Shown here: positions 8,039 to 15,241 of the stretch, one piece after another
Layout of the letters: each line of letters starts with the position of its first letter
Position numbering within the stretch: position 1 is the stretch's first letter
DNA from: Polaromonas sp.
GTDB taxonomy: Bacteria > Pseudomonadota > Gammaproteobacteria > Burkholderiales > Burkholderiaceae_C
Direction of reading: 5' to 3'
NCBI GenBank assembly: GCA_026786065.1
Contig: JAJAYS010000316.1
Location: forward strand, 1 to 16,664
Length of the DNA stretch: 16,664 nucleotides
Program-made: the position numbers and the translations under genes
The notes under the pieces: model-generated
Databases searched by the model: none
Told to the model about the DNA's origin: nothing
Seen by the model: the letters and a program-made list of their open reading frames with translations, nothing else

Positions 8039-8332
8039 TCACACGAGACCCAACACTTTGAAGCGCTCGGGTCTGTCCGTAATGACCGGGAGCAGGCAGC
8101 GGGTGTCGGTGCCGTAGCACGAGTTGGGCCCGGCCAGCAGCGCACGCTGTACGCCGCAGGCGTCGAGCACCTGGGCGACGTGGTCGGCCGAGCCGGTCTC
8201 CTGACCGGCTGGCCGATAGCCGACGTCGCCAGCCCAGGCGAAGCGGTCCGGGTCGAGCACATGGAAGTGGCCATCGACCTTGGACGCGCTGTAGATCGAC
8301 AAATCGGGCTGCGGCGCAGCCGGGCCGGTCAC
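8039..8332 (-). pseudogene. Truncated amidohydrolase_2 (PDC-lactonase-like), N-terminal fragment
   Basis: Only 97 residues remain of a metal-dependent hydrolase that normally has about 270-300. The fragment contains VDGHFHVLDPDRFAW, the HxH metal motif at the first strand of the TIM barrel, then VLDACGVQRALLAGPN and DRPERFKVLGLV, where a stop codon ends it. The GTG start overlaps the aroE stop as GTGA, showing that the two were translationally coupled. Family members hydrolyse lactones or decarboxylate aromatic acids. The later metal ligands are absent, so this product cannot be active. The break coincides with the possible IS remnant just downstream. Confidence 0.72.
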
Positions 8333-9168
8333 AGCGTTGCTTCGACGGCCCGCCGCAGTTCGGGCGTCAGCTGGGGCATCACGCCGAACCAGGCGTGGAA
8401 GGCCGGCCGCGCTTGATTCAGCAGCATGCCCAGGCCGTCGACGGTCGGATTGCCCCGGGCGCGCGCCGCCGCCAGCAGCGGCGTTTCCAAAGGCACGTAG
8501 ATCACGTCCGACACCAGCGCGTGCTTGGGCAGTGCGGCCAGATCCAGTTCGAGTTCCGGGTGGCCGTGCATGCCCTGGCTGGTGGTGTTGACCAGCATCG
8601 CCACATCGGCCAGCGCCGCATGGCGGTCGGCCCACGGCAGCGCCTTGACCGGCGCGCCGAACTCGGCTGCCAGCCCCTGGGCTTTGGCGTCGGTGCGGTT
8701 GAGCAGCCGGATTTCCTTGGCACCCCGATCGGCCAGGCTCAGCACCACCGCACGCGCCGCACCGCCGGCGCCCAGCACCGTGATCGGCCCGGCGTCGGCA
8801 CGCCAGTCGGGCTGCGCGTCGAGGAGGCTCTGGATGTAGCCGAAGCCGTCGTTGTTGAAGCCCTTGAGCGAGCCGTCGGGCTGGACCACGATGGTGTTCA
8901 TGGCGCCCATGCGCCGCGCATTGGCATCGACCTCATCGACCAGCGCCAGCGCATCGACCTTGTGCGGCAGCGTGATGTTGCAGCCGCGAAAGCCGAGCGC
9001 CGCCAGACCCGGCAGGGCCAGGGCCAGCTTGCCGGGGGCCACGGACAACTGAACGTAGGCGCCGGTCAGGCCGTATTGGTCGAGCCAGTAGTTGTGCAGC
9101 CTGGGCGAACGTGAATGCGCCACGGGCCAGCCAACGATGCCGGCCAGGCAGAAGGGGGGTGAACTCAT
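8329..9168 (-). CDS. aroE: Shikimate dehydrogenase
   Basis: The 279-residue enzyme reduces 3-dehydroshikimate to shikimate with NADPH, or runs in reverse in quinate/shikimate catabolism. Substrate-site motifs are AHSRSP (Ser19/Ser21), NITLPHK (Lys70), Asn91 in AMNTIV and Asp107 in FNNDGFGY. The nucleotide loop is GAGGAARA (133-140), and the late block LGMLLNQARPAF is intact. The SD is weak, and the gene starts 19 bp after the stop of the decayed ABC binding protein. Its coupling to an amidohydrolase and a transport receptor, rather than to aro biosynthesis genes, suggests an accessory catabolic copy. It is intact while both neighbours are broken. Confidence 0.93.
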   Translation of the reverse strand: MSSPPFCLAGIVGWPVAHSRSPRLHNYWLDQYGLTGAYVQLSVAPGKLALALPGLAALGFRGCNITLPHKVDALALVDEVDANARRMGAMNTIVVQPDGSLKGFNNDGFGYIQSLLDAQPDWRADAGPITVLGAGGAARAVVLSLADRGAKEIRLLNRTDAKAQGLAAEFGAPVKALPWADRHAALADVAMLVNTTSQGMHGHPELELDLAALPKHALVSDVIYVPLETPLLAAARARGNPTVDGLGMLLNQARPAFHAWFGVMPQLTPELRRAVEATL

Positions 9169-9187
9169 GGAAACGCATGTCCTTTAT

Positions 9188-10073
9188 TTACTTGGGGCCG
9201 ACCGGCGGCAGGATGCCGCTGGTCACCTGTTTGCCGTTTTCGACTTTCGTAATGTGGTTTTCGCGGTCCAGGTCGCCGTTGGCGTCGAAGCCCACGTCGA
9301 GCAGGATGCCGGGATGTTCCCTGGCCGACAGGCGCAGGCCCCTCGTTGCCGCCGCAAAAGCTCTGGAGTCAATCTTGCCGGGTTTCTCGGTCACCGCCTT
9401 GACGACGTACATGCCGCTTCAGCCTTTCAGGCCGTTGTGGTCCGACTTCATTTTGAATTCGGCCTGAAGGTGTCGCTGAATTTGCGGATCAGCGGCTGCG
9501 GCGCGTCTGCGCTCAGGCCGGCGTGGGCGACGCCGCCGTTGGCCGCCTCACCAGCCAGCTCGACCACCTCCTGGCTGGTCAGCACGACCTCGCCGATGAT
9601 GGGTTTGGCGTGGGCCTGCTTGCGCAACTCGCGCAGCGCGCGCGCTGATTCTTCTTCGTTGCCATAGACGATAACCGCGTCGCTGCCCGACTGCATGACG
9701 CGCAGCACCGGCGCGCTGAAGTCGATCTAGCCAGGCTCGGTGGAAATGGTGTCAGGGAACCTGAAAACACCGACCCCATCACGACGTAGGCCGACTGGTC
9801 CACCGCCGTCTGGGAAAGCGCCCTGGCGATGCCCGGGTTGGACTGCGTGTCCACCGACTGATGGGCCATTTTGCGGCCCAGAATTCCGGTGGCGGCGTTG
9901 ATCTCTTTCACCGCCAGCTTGATGCCGTTGTTGAAATTGCTGCCCGAGGTGGCGCCGGTGCCGCTCGGCTCGACCAGGCCGAAGATCGGCACGGTGCTCC
10001 TGGCCCATCTGGCACTGGCGGCCGCAAAGGTCGGAGTGGCCAGCCGGGTTCTGGCGGTGAAAAAGGTTTGCAC
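9188..10073 (-). pseudogene. ABC branched-chain amino acid-type solute-binding protein, pseudogene (livK-like)
   Basis: The N-terminal part (GTG start at 10073 after a good AGGAG) reads VPIFGLVEPSGTGATSG, GIKLAVKEINA and AYVVMGSVFSGS. It then jumps near 9755 straight to ISTEPG in another frame, which removes roughly 90-100 residues present in relatives. An in-frame TAG (9727-9729) stands where relatives usually have Gln before IDFSAPVLRV. A frameshift at about 9461-9468 follows SDTF. A TGA (9419-9421) interrupts just before SGMYVVKAVTEK, and the end ILPPVGPK is intact. With a deletion, two stops and a frameshift it cannot make a working periplasmic receptor. In its intact state it likely fed the aroE/amidohydrolase pathway. 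Confidence 0.85.
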
Positions 10074-10116
10074 TGTGTCTCCTGATTTGTTTGGTGTGTC
10101 TGGTCCGGTATGGGCC

Positions 10117-10305
10117 TTATTTCGGCTCCTCCGCCCGGACCCTCCCGGATTGAATCACAGGTTTGCAGCGGGCAATTTCGCGCAGGATGTGGTCGCCAAA
10201 GGCCTCCGGCGTGGCCGGTGCCGCAATCGCCCCCTCGGCGGCCAACATGGTCTGCAGTTCGGGCAGAGGCAGAGCCTGATGCCGAGCAATACCTTTCCGG
10301 TTCAT
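10117..10305 (-). pseudogene. C-terminal remnant of a Bug/TctC solute-binding protein
   Basis: About 50-60 codons read ELQTMLAAEGAIAAPATPEA, then FGDHILREIARCKPVI and a charged tail ending in a normal stop. This is the usual last helix region of Bug receptors (PEL...LAAEGA...TPEAF...IxxEIARWKPVI), with Cys where Trp is typical. The rest of the roughly 320-residue protein is missing upstream. The left limit of homology, about 10272-10305, is uncertain. It lies 43 bp before the ABC-binding pseudogene on the same strand, so the whole transport part of this locus has decayed. Confidence 0.55.
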
Positions 10306-10473
10306 ATGGCTGTCGGACTTCAAAATCGCCGGCCGCAAATCGGCAGAAGCGGTCCATTTTTCATCGTCTTTTTGTCCCGTAGTTGGACGGTGAGTCTGCA
10401 ACTCCGGCAAAAAGTGCCCGCATTGGGGCCGAGTTTCACTTCCGCCCCAAGCCCGACAGTCTCCCGGAGCGTG

Positions 10474-11409
10474 TCACTTCAGCACTTTGGGGCGAGCGCG
10501 AGGTTTTTTGACAGTCTGAGCGAACAAGGCTTCACGTGCCGACTGGGTGATCGCCACAACGCAGGGATGTTTGATGCGCCGCTCGACCGAAATTGCAAAG
10601 AATTCGTCTACGACTTCGGGTGTCGCACCAAGGGTCTTGACGTTGAATTGCTTTTCGATCGTGTTCGACAGCACGGTTGGGCCGACGAAGATGCCGGCGC
10701 CATGCCGGCCGAACTCCTTCGCCAGCGCGCTGTCATCGAACTCGCCCACGATTCGCGGATGCAGCGAGCGTGCCTGAAGCCAGGCGCGCAGACGCTGTCC
10801 GAGCGCCGAATCCTCGCAGGGCATCAGCATCGGAGTGCCGTCAAGACAGCGCGGGAACTCCCCGATGCAGTGCTTGAGCAAGGCGGGCGTCCCGAAAAAA
10901 CTCACGCCAGAGGCGCCAAGCCGATGGCTGAAGGCGTGCACGCTAACCGTTGAAGGAATCGGAGCGTCCGAGATCACCAGGTCGAGCCGGTGCAGGGCCA
11001 GCTCCGCAAGAAGGCTCTCGAGTTTCCACTCGCGGCAGACGATGCGCACCGGCTCCGGCAGTTGGGTTGCCGGCTCGATCAGCCGGTACGCAATCGTTTT
11101 CGGTACCGCATCGGCCACCCCGACCCTGAACTCCAGCATGCGTGCCTTTTTCGGGTGGTCGCGTACCGCCTCCTTGATTTCGGCGCCCAACGAAAAGATC
11201 TCCTCGGCATAGCCCAACACCAGGCGACCGGTGTCGGTGAGCACGAGCCCGCGCCCGCTCTTGGCAAACAGCGCGCTGCCCAAGGCCTCTTCGAGCAACT
11301 GAATCTGCCCGCTGATGGTCTGCGGCGTCAGGTGCAGTTGCTCGCTCGCGCGCATCACGCCGCCGGACTGCGCAACCTGCATGAAGTAGTGAAGGTGTTT
11401 GTAGTTCAT
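10474..11409 (-). CDS. nhaR: LysR-family transcriptional activator NhaR
   Basis: The 311-residue LysR regulator follows E. coli NhaR (301 residues) closely in my recall. The N-terminal winged HTH has NYKHLHYF, LHLTPQTISGQIQLLEEALG and the wing KSGRGLVLTDTG. The effector domain has VGVADAVPKTIAYRL, HRLDLVISDAPIPST, GVSFFGTP, VGEFDDSALAKEFG and GAGIFVGPT. NhaR proteins activate Na+/H+ antiporter and stress genes in response to sodium and alkaline conditions. The start is fixed by the conserved N-terminus; a GAGGG lies unusually close to the ATG. No nhaA is present. Instead it is divergent from the stress/bicarbonate gene set, with a 113-bp AT-rich spacer between. Confidence 0.88.
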   Translation of the reverse strand: MNYKHLHYFMQVAQSGGVMRASEQLHLTPQTISGQIQLLEEALGSALFAKSGRGLVLTDTGRLVLGYAEEIFSLGAEIKEAVRDHPKKARMLEFRVGVADAVPKTIAYRLIEPATQLPEPVRIVCREWKLESLLAELALHRLDLVISDAPIPSTVSVHAFSHRLGASGVSFFGTPALLKHCIGEFPRCLDGTPMLMPCEDSALGQRLRAWLQARSLHPRIVGEFDDSALAKEFGRHGAGIFVGPTVLSNTIEKQFNVKTLGATPEVVDEFFAISVERRIKHPCVVAITQSAREALFAQTVKKPRARPKVLK

Positions 11410-11439
11410 CCCTCAATCATCAGTTTTTTTTGGATGATT

Positions 11440-11468
11440 TTCAATAATATTTCGTATTTACATATAAA
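11440..11468 (+). promoter_or_regulatory. Candidate promoter in the nhaR-hpf spacer
   Basis: Within the AT-rich divergent spacer, TTCAAT (11440-11445) and TATAAA (11463-11468) are separated by 17 bp and point toward the HPF-like gene. The -35 matches the consensus poorly, which fits an activator-dependent promoter. NhaR could bind here, but no site was verified. Confidence 0.35.
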
Positions 11469-11522
11469 TTGGAGAGTCTTAAATTAGCGCTGTTGCCCTG
11501 TCAGGCGAGCAGAAAGATCAAG

Positions 11523-11909
11523 ATGAACTTCGACATCCAGAGCTCCGAATTTCCGATTACGGCCCCGCTCGCCGAGTACACCGGGCGCCGCCTGCGCTTT
11601 GTGTTGACGCGCCACAGCGACCGTATTCAGCGCGTCGTGGTGCGTATCGGCGACGAAAACGGTCCGCGCGGCGGCTTCGACAAGTTCTGCCGCATCCAGG
11701 TGTACTTGTGCGATGCGCCGGTAGCGGCCATCAAGGACATCGGCCCGGATCTGTATGCCGTCATCAATCGCGCGGCGGACCGGGTTGGCCGCGCGGTTGT
11801 CAAGCATTTGGACCGGTCGCGCACCGGGGGGTGGCATGGTCGCGGTAGCGCTGGGGTATCGCCGTCCGACAAGCCTGATGCGGCATCCCGACCTGCGCAC
11901 TTTGAATGA
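11523..11909 (+). CDS. HPF/RaiA-family ribosome-associated protein (putative)
   Basis: The 128-residue protein has an N-terminal region of about 100 residues with the plan of ribosome hibernation/Y proteins. It begins MNFDIQSSEFPITAPLAEYT, then a helix, a strand RIQRVVVRIGDENG, a strand FCRIQVYLCD, and a helix DLYAVINRAADRVGRAVVKH. The last 30 residues (Gly/Ser/Arg/Pro rich) look disordered. Short HPF/RaiA proteins bind the 30S decoding region and pause translation under stress. The ATG at 11523 matches the family start. It is the first gene of the plus-strand stress set and lies 125 bp before the next one. The family call rests on pattern recognition. Confidence 0.7.
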   Translation: MNFDIQSSEFPITAPLAEYTGRRLRFVLTRHSDRIQRVVVRIGDENGPRGGFDKFCRIQVYLCDAPVAAIKDIGPDLYAVINRAADRVGRAVVKHLDRSRTGGWHGRGSAGVSPSDKPDAASRPAHFE

Positions 11910-12034
11910 GTGTGAGCAAGAGAAAAAAACGAGAATTTATCGCTTGATCGACGGCCCGCTTAACCGCCCGCTTCGGCTGATTGCCTTTCAAGTCCCAGAT
12001 AAACGAACGAAGAACGTTTTAAAAAGGAAAAATC

Positions 12035-12301
12035 ATGAAATGCCCTGCCTGCCCTGACACTGCACTGTCGATGACGGAGCGCCAAGGTGTCGAGATCGAT
12101 TACTGCGCGCAGTGCCGCGGTGTGTGGCTGGATCGTGGTGAGCTCGACAAGCTCATCGAACGCGCCGGCACCGCAGCGCCAATACCAGAGCGGGCTGGCC
12201 CTGCGCGGTCCCAGCCCGACTTCGTGGATTCGGACCACCACGGCGGTGCCCGTCATCGTGGCAACCGCAAGAAGTCATGGTTAAGCGAGATCTTCGACTG
12301 A
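12035..12301 (+). CDS. Zinc-ribbon protein, zf-TFIIB type
   Basis: This 88-residue protein begins with MKCPAC and continues YCAQCRGVWLDRGELDKLI, giving four zinc ligands (Cys3, Cys6, Cys24, Cys27) and the WLDxGEL signature of the zf-TFIIB family (COG3809). The C-terminal half is His/Asp/Arg/Lys rich and probably flexible, ending in SWLSEIFD. A strong AAGGA stands 8 bases before the ATG. The family function is unknown; members often sit beside stress or membrane-associated genes. The next gene starts 30 bp downstream. Confidence 0.85.
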   Translation: MKCPACPDTALSMTERQGVEIDYCAQCRGVWLDRGELDKLIERAGTAAPIPERAGPARSQPDFVDSDHHGGARHRGNRKKSWLSEIFD

Positions 12302-12331
12302 CCTTTGCGCCACACCACCAGGAACATAGCC

Positions 12332-12766
12332 ATGCACATCTATCCAAACAACAGCCCGCAGGCAGCCGCCCGCATCGTTGCGTTGGCCCTGCTGGCCGAC
12401 GGTGACGTGTGCAAGGCCGAGCTCGACATACTCGACCTGATGGGCGTGGACAAGCAACTCGGACTGCAGCCTGAAGAGTTGCACGCCGTAGTCCATGTTC
12501 TCTGCGAAGACCTGCTCTGCGCAGCGCAACTTACCTGGGCGGATGCCGGCCGGGTCGATCCTCGAACTCTCGCGGAGTTGATGGCCCAGGTCGATGATGC
12601 CGAACTGCGCCGCAAGGTGCTGCGCTTGTGTGTTTTGGTGGTCGAGTCGGATGGGCAAGTCGCCGAGGGCGAGTCCATCTTGCTCGGGGCGGCGGTGGAG
12701 CATTGGGGGCTGCACCGCGAGATGCTGCGGCCGGAGTTTCTAAAAAGGGGCGGTAAAGACGTCTGA
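12332..12766 (+). CDS. TerB-like protein
   Basis: The 144-residue, all-helical, acidic protein shows two related motifs. ADGDVCKAELDIL (22-34) and ESDGQVAEGESILL (105-118) fit the duplicated Asp/Glu metal-binding pattern of TerB/tellurite-resistance-like domains. The ATG at 12332 has AGGA about 9 bases upstream; an in-frame TTG at 12305 lacks such a site. It probably acts in a membrane-linked stress response, but no precise role is known. Its stop overlaps the small membrane gene that follows. Confidence 0.72.
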   Translation: MHIYPNNSPQAAARIVALALLADGDVCKAELDILDLMGVDKQLGLQPEELHAVVHVLCEDLLCAAQLTWADAGRVDPRTLAELMAQVDDAELRRKVLRLCVLVVESDGQVAEGESILLGAAVEHWGLHREMLRPEFLKRGGKDV

Positions 12767-12914
12767 TTTCGCCCTCGCCGGCGCTGCGCTCGGAGTCTTG
12801 TTGCTGTTTGGCGCCTGGCGAGAATACGCCCGCGAAAACCAGCGCGACGCCAAGCTGCTGGCTGCGTGCGGCGCCGGCGGAATGCTGGCAGGTGCCGCAG
12901 TGTGGCTGGCATGA
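12759..12914 (+). CDS. Small two-helix membrane protein with apparent ACG start
   Basis: From an ACG at 12759 the frame encodes 51 residues: MSDFALAGAALGVLLLFGAW, a charged stretch REYARENQRDAK, and a second hydrophobic stretch LLAACGAGGMLAGAAVWLA before TGA. This makes a helical hairpin with a polar loop. AAGGGG stands about 8 bases upstream, and the start overlaps the TerB-like stop as ACGTCTGA, exactly where ATGTCTGA would give a normal coupled start. No ATG, GTG or TTG exists between the upstream in-frame stop and this codon. The first later option, a TTG inside helix 1, would truncate it. Either ACG is used or a start was lost by mutation. Function unknown. Confidence 0.5.
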   Translation, partial: TSDFALAGAALGVLLLFGAWREYARENQRDAKLLAACGAGGMLAGAAVWLA

Positions 12915-12973
12915 CCCCGGCAGCCTGTTGAATATCGCCCCCGTCAAACCGAGTAATCTGCAGGAGTTAAACC

Positions 12974-13480
12974 ATGCGAAGAGTTCTTGTGCCGTCCGAT
13001 GGATCAGCCAACTCTCAATATGGCGTGCGCCACGTTGTGAACGAGTTCATGAAGAACCCGGATGTTGACATTCACGTTCTCAACGTCCAGGGACCGTTAT
13101 CGAAGCGGGTCGCCCAATTCACCAGCAATCGAGTACAAATGGAGTTCCTTCAGGAGCGTGCCGGTAAGGCGCTTGAACCCGCGCGGCAGCTGCTGGACCG
13201 TTACGGCATTACGTACACCGTCCATACTGAAGTCGGCGACAAGGCCGATTGCATTGTGGATGCAGCCCGCCGGCTCCGCTGTGATCGCATTGTCATGAGC
13301 ACCGCGCGCAAGAGTTCACTGGTCCGCTTGGTCGAGCACTCGGTCACCAACCAGGTGATAGCGCGCACGACTGTGCCCGTGGAGGTAATTGCTGGGGATG
13401 CGGCGTCGAGCCTTGAGCGTGTTGGCATTCCGGCAGGCATCGGAGCCAGCCTTCTGGGTCTGGCGCTGGCTGTCAATTAA
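12974..13480 (+). CDS. Universal stress protein (UspA family), degenerate nucleotide motif
   Basis: The 168-residue protein has the Usp fold: MRRVLVPSDGSANS at the N-terminus with Asp9, a parallel-sheet pattern, VGDKADCIVDAA, then DRIVMSTARKSSLVRLVEHS and VTNQVIARTTVPVEVI. The usual ATP signature (G, two residues, G, nine residues, G-S/T) is missing at 108-128, so it is probably of the non-ATP-binding UspA type. A hydrophobic tail, GIPAGIGASLLGLALAVN (151-168), is unusual and could attach it to a membrane or partner. AGGAG lies 7 bases before the ATG. It follows the small membrane gene by 59 bp. Confidence 0.85.
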   Translation: MRRVLVPSDGSANSQYGVRHVVNEFMKNPDVDIHVLNVQGPLSKRVAQFTSNRVQMEFLQERAGKALEPARQLLDRYGITYTVHTEVGDKADCIVDAARRLRCDRIVMSTARKSSLVRLVEHSVTNQVIARTTVPVEVIAGDAASSLERVGIPAGIGASLLGLALAVN

Positions 13481-13727
13481 GTGATGCAGTTGCACCCATT
13501 GGCAATTTTTACCGCAGCAACTGCCGGAGTTCACTGCGGCTGTTCGGACTCTGGCTACAGGTGGGGTGCCCGCAGGCATCGCACGCCGCCCAAAACTGAA
13601 CCCCGGCCAGAGTGGCCAATACCAATTTCTACGGACTCTGGCAGCACTTTGCACCCATGAATCCAGACGCCTCCATCACGCCTTTTCCAAGAAGCCCGAC
13701 CCCCCCTGCCGCGTCTACAGCCCCTCC
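13481..13727 (+). other. 247-bp leader/intergenic region before alx
   Basis: No gene is seen here. The 11-mer CGGACTCTGGC occurs twice (13545-13555 and 13632-13642), and TTGCACCCAT also occurs twice (13490-13499 and 13649-13658). A perfect small hairpin, GGCCA-GAG-TGGCC, lies at 13605-13617. No Shine-Dalgarno site precedes the alx ATG. TerC/Alx genes in other bacteria often have structured leaders that sense pH or manganese, and this length would allow one. I could not fit the yybP-ykoY consensus. Confidence 0.5.
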
Positions 13728-14699
13728 ATGAATAACATTGAATCTTTCGCCACCGGCCCGATGTGGGCCGGCTTCATCGCCTTTGTGGTGGCCATGTTGG
13801 CCCTGGACCTCTTCGTCCTCGGCGGGAACAAGGCACACCGTGTGTCGGTCAAGGAGGCCGCAAGCTGGGTGGTCGCGTGGATGGTCCTGGCTCTCTCTTT
13901 CGGGGCCTTGTTATGGTGGTATCTGGACGGCACGGCCGGCCGCGAGATGGCGAACCGCAAGGCACTGGAGTTCCTTACTGGGTACCTGATCGAGCAGACG
14001 CTGTCGATAGACAACATGTTCGTGTTTGTGATGATCTTCACCTACTTTGCCGTGCCGCCGGAGTTGCAGCGCCGCGCGCTGCTCTACGGCGTAATGGGCG
14101 CGATTGTCATGCGTGCGGGAATGATCCTGGGCGGCGTCTGGCTGGTGCAGCAATTCTCCTGGATACTCTATGGGTTCGGGGTATTTCTGGTGATAACAGG
14201 AATCAAGATGCTGATCATGGCCGAGCAAAAGCCCGACCTTGAAAAAAATCCTTTCCTGCGCTGGTTGCGCGGGCATATTCGGGTCACCGAAGGTTTCCAC
14301 GGCGAGAAGTTCTTCATCCGCCAGAACGGCCTGCTGTACGCCACACCGATGTTCCTGGTGCTGGTGATGATCGAGATTTCCGACGTGGTCTTTGCGGTTG
14401 ACAGCATCCCGGCCATCTTTGCGATCACCACTGATCCCTTCATCGTATTCACCTCCAACATTTTCGCCATCATGGGCCTGAGGGCGCTGTACTTTTTGCT
14501 GGCCGACATGGCCGACCGCTTTCACTTTCTCAAATATGGCCTGGCCATCGTGCTCGTGTTCATCGGCGGCAAGATGCTGGTGATGCCCTGGTTCCACATG
14601 CCGGTGCAGTGGTCGCTGCTGATCGTGGGCTCGATCATCCTGATTTCGGTGATCCTCAGCCTGAAGATATCCGCCCGTAAACCGTCAAGGAGCGCTTGA
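13728..14699 (+). CDS. alx: TerC-family integral membrane protein, Alx-like
   Basis: The 323-residue protein is colinear in my recall with E. coli Alx (321), an inner-membrane protein linked to manganese export and induced by alkali. About nine hydrophobic helices are visible. Family acidic residues are within the membrane: Asp27, Glu89 and Asp95 in FLTGYLIEQTLSIDN, and Glu216, Asp219 and Asp225 in MIEISDVVFAVDSIPAIFA. Other typical blocks are RWLRGHIRVTE, NGLLYATP and NIFAIMGLRALYFLLA. The ATG at 13728 gives the family N-terminus; the frame stays open upstream without family resemblance. The stop overlaps the next start (TGATG). Confidence 0.92.
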   Translation: MNNIESFATGPMWAGFIAFVVAMLALDLFVLGGNKAHRVSVKEAASWVVAWMVLALSFGALLWWYLDGTAGREMANRKALEFLTGYLIEQTLSIDNMFVFVMIFTYFAVPPELQRRALLYGVMGAIVMRAGMILGGVWLVQQFSWILYGFGVFLVITGIKMLIMAEQKPDLEKNPFLRWLRGHIRVTEGFHGEKFFIRQNGLLYATPMFLVLVMIEISDVVFAVDSIPAIFAITTDPFIVFTSNIFAIMGLRALYFLLADMADRFHFLKYGLAIVLVFIGGKMLVMPWFHMPVQWSLLIVGSIILISVILSLKISARKPSRSA

Positions 14700-15220
14700 T
14701 GACCGACTCTGTAATGCAGGAGGCCCTGCCGGTGCCAGCGATAGAACGGCGCGACGACATTGGCCGGCTCGTAGCCGTGACCTGGCACGGCGCTGGCGCT
14801 CGCGCTGGCGAAAATGCCGGCAGCGCGCGCTGGCTGGTGGCGGTCGATGGCTCTGACTGCTCTCTGCGCGCCGTCGCGATGGTGGCGGGTCTGGCGGCTC
14901 TGGAGCGCACCGAGGTCGATCTGGTGCATGTCCGGCCTTGGTTAAACAAGGAAGCTGCAGAGACCGAACTGCCGCAGCGCGGTTGGGCAGCCACGGCCAC
15001 GGCGCGCCAACTGGTCGAATCGGCGTCGGTCCGCTGGCGCCTGCACGTTGTCATGGGAGAGGCGGCGCCAGAGATCGAGGCCATGGCCGATGCGCTGGGC
15101 AGTCGCGGCATCGCCACCGGCTCGCACGGGGTGAGCGCGGTTGACTCGATGTTGCTGGGCTCGGTGGCCTACAAGATCGTCCACATTGTCAAGAAGACGT
15201 CCATCCTGCTCGTGCGGTGA
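14699..15220 (+). CDS. Universal stress protein with intact ATP-binding motif
   Basis: The 173-residue Usp-domain protein has a 40-residue N-terminal extension. WLVAVDGSDCSLRAV carries Asp50, VDLVHVRPW follows, and GSHGVSAVDSMLLGSVAYKI (141-160) shows the full G-2x-G-9x-GS nucleotide signature. In this it contrasts with the Usp at 12974-13480. AAGGAG lies 6 bases before the ATG, which overlaps the alx stop by one base, so the two are coupled. The short gap to the bicarbonate transporter gene suggests that it senses nucleotide or energy state for this operon; that is inference. Confidence 0.9.
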   Translation: MTDSVMQEALPVPAIERRDDIGRLVAVTWHGAGARAGENAGSARWLVAVDGSDCSLRAVAMVAGLAALERTEVDLVHVRPWLNKEAAETELPQRGWAATATARQLVESASVRWRLHVVMGEAAPEIEAMADALGSRGIATGSHGVSAVDSMLLGSVAYKIVHIVKKTSILLVR

Positions 15221-15241
15221 CGGCTGCTTGCCCATGTGAAG

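Noticed and set aside
7240..8274. 344-codon open frame on the minus strand opposite the glutathione transferase
   Set aside because: It is antisense to an intact, recognisable gene and its product is low-complexity Arg/Pro/Ala/His-rich.
9871..10953. 360-codon open frame on the plus strand
   Set aside because: It runs antisense through the ABC-receptor pseudogene, the Bug remnant and the 3' part of nhaR. Its translation shows no family motif and reflects GC-rich antisense openness.
13566..13727. Upstream in-frame extension of alx
   Set aside because: The extra 54 codons have no similarity to Alx N-termini, whereas the ATG at 13728 gives the expected family start.
13481..13727. yybP-ykoY (Mn2+) riboswitch before alx
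   Set aside because: The conserved core of that riboswitch could not be located by eye. Only unstructured repeats and a short hairpin were found, so it is listed as an unexplained leader.
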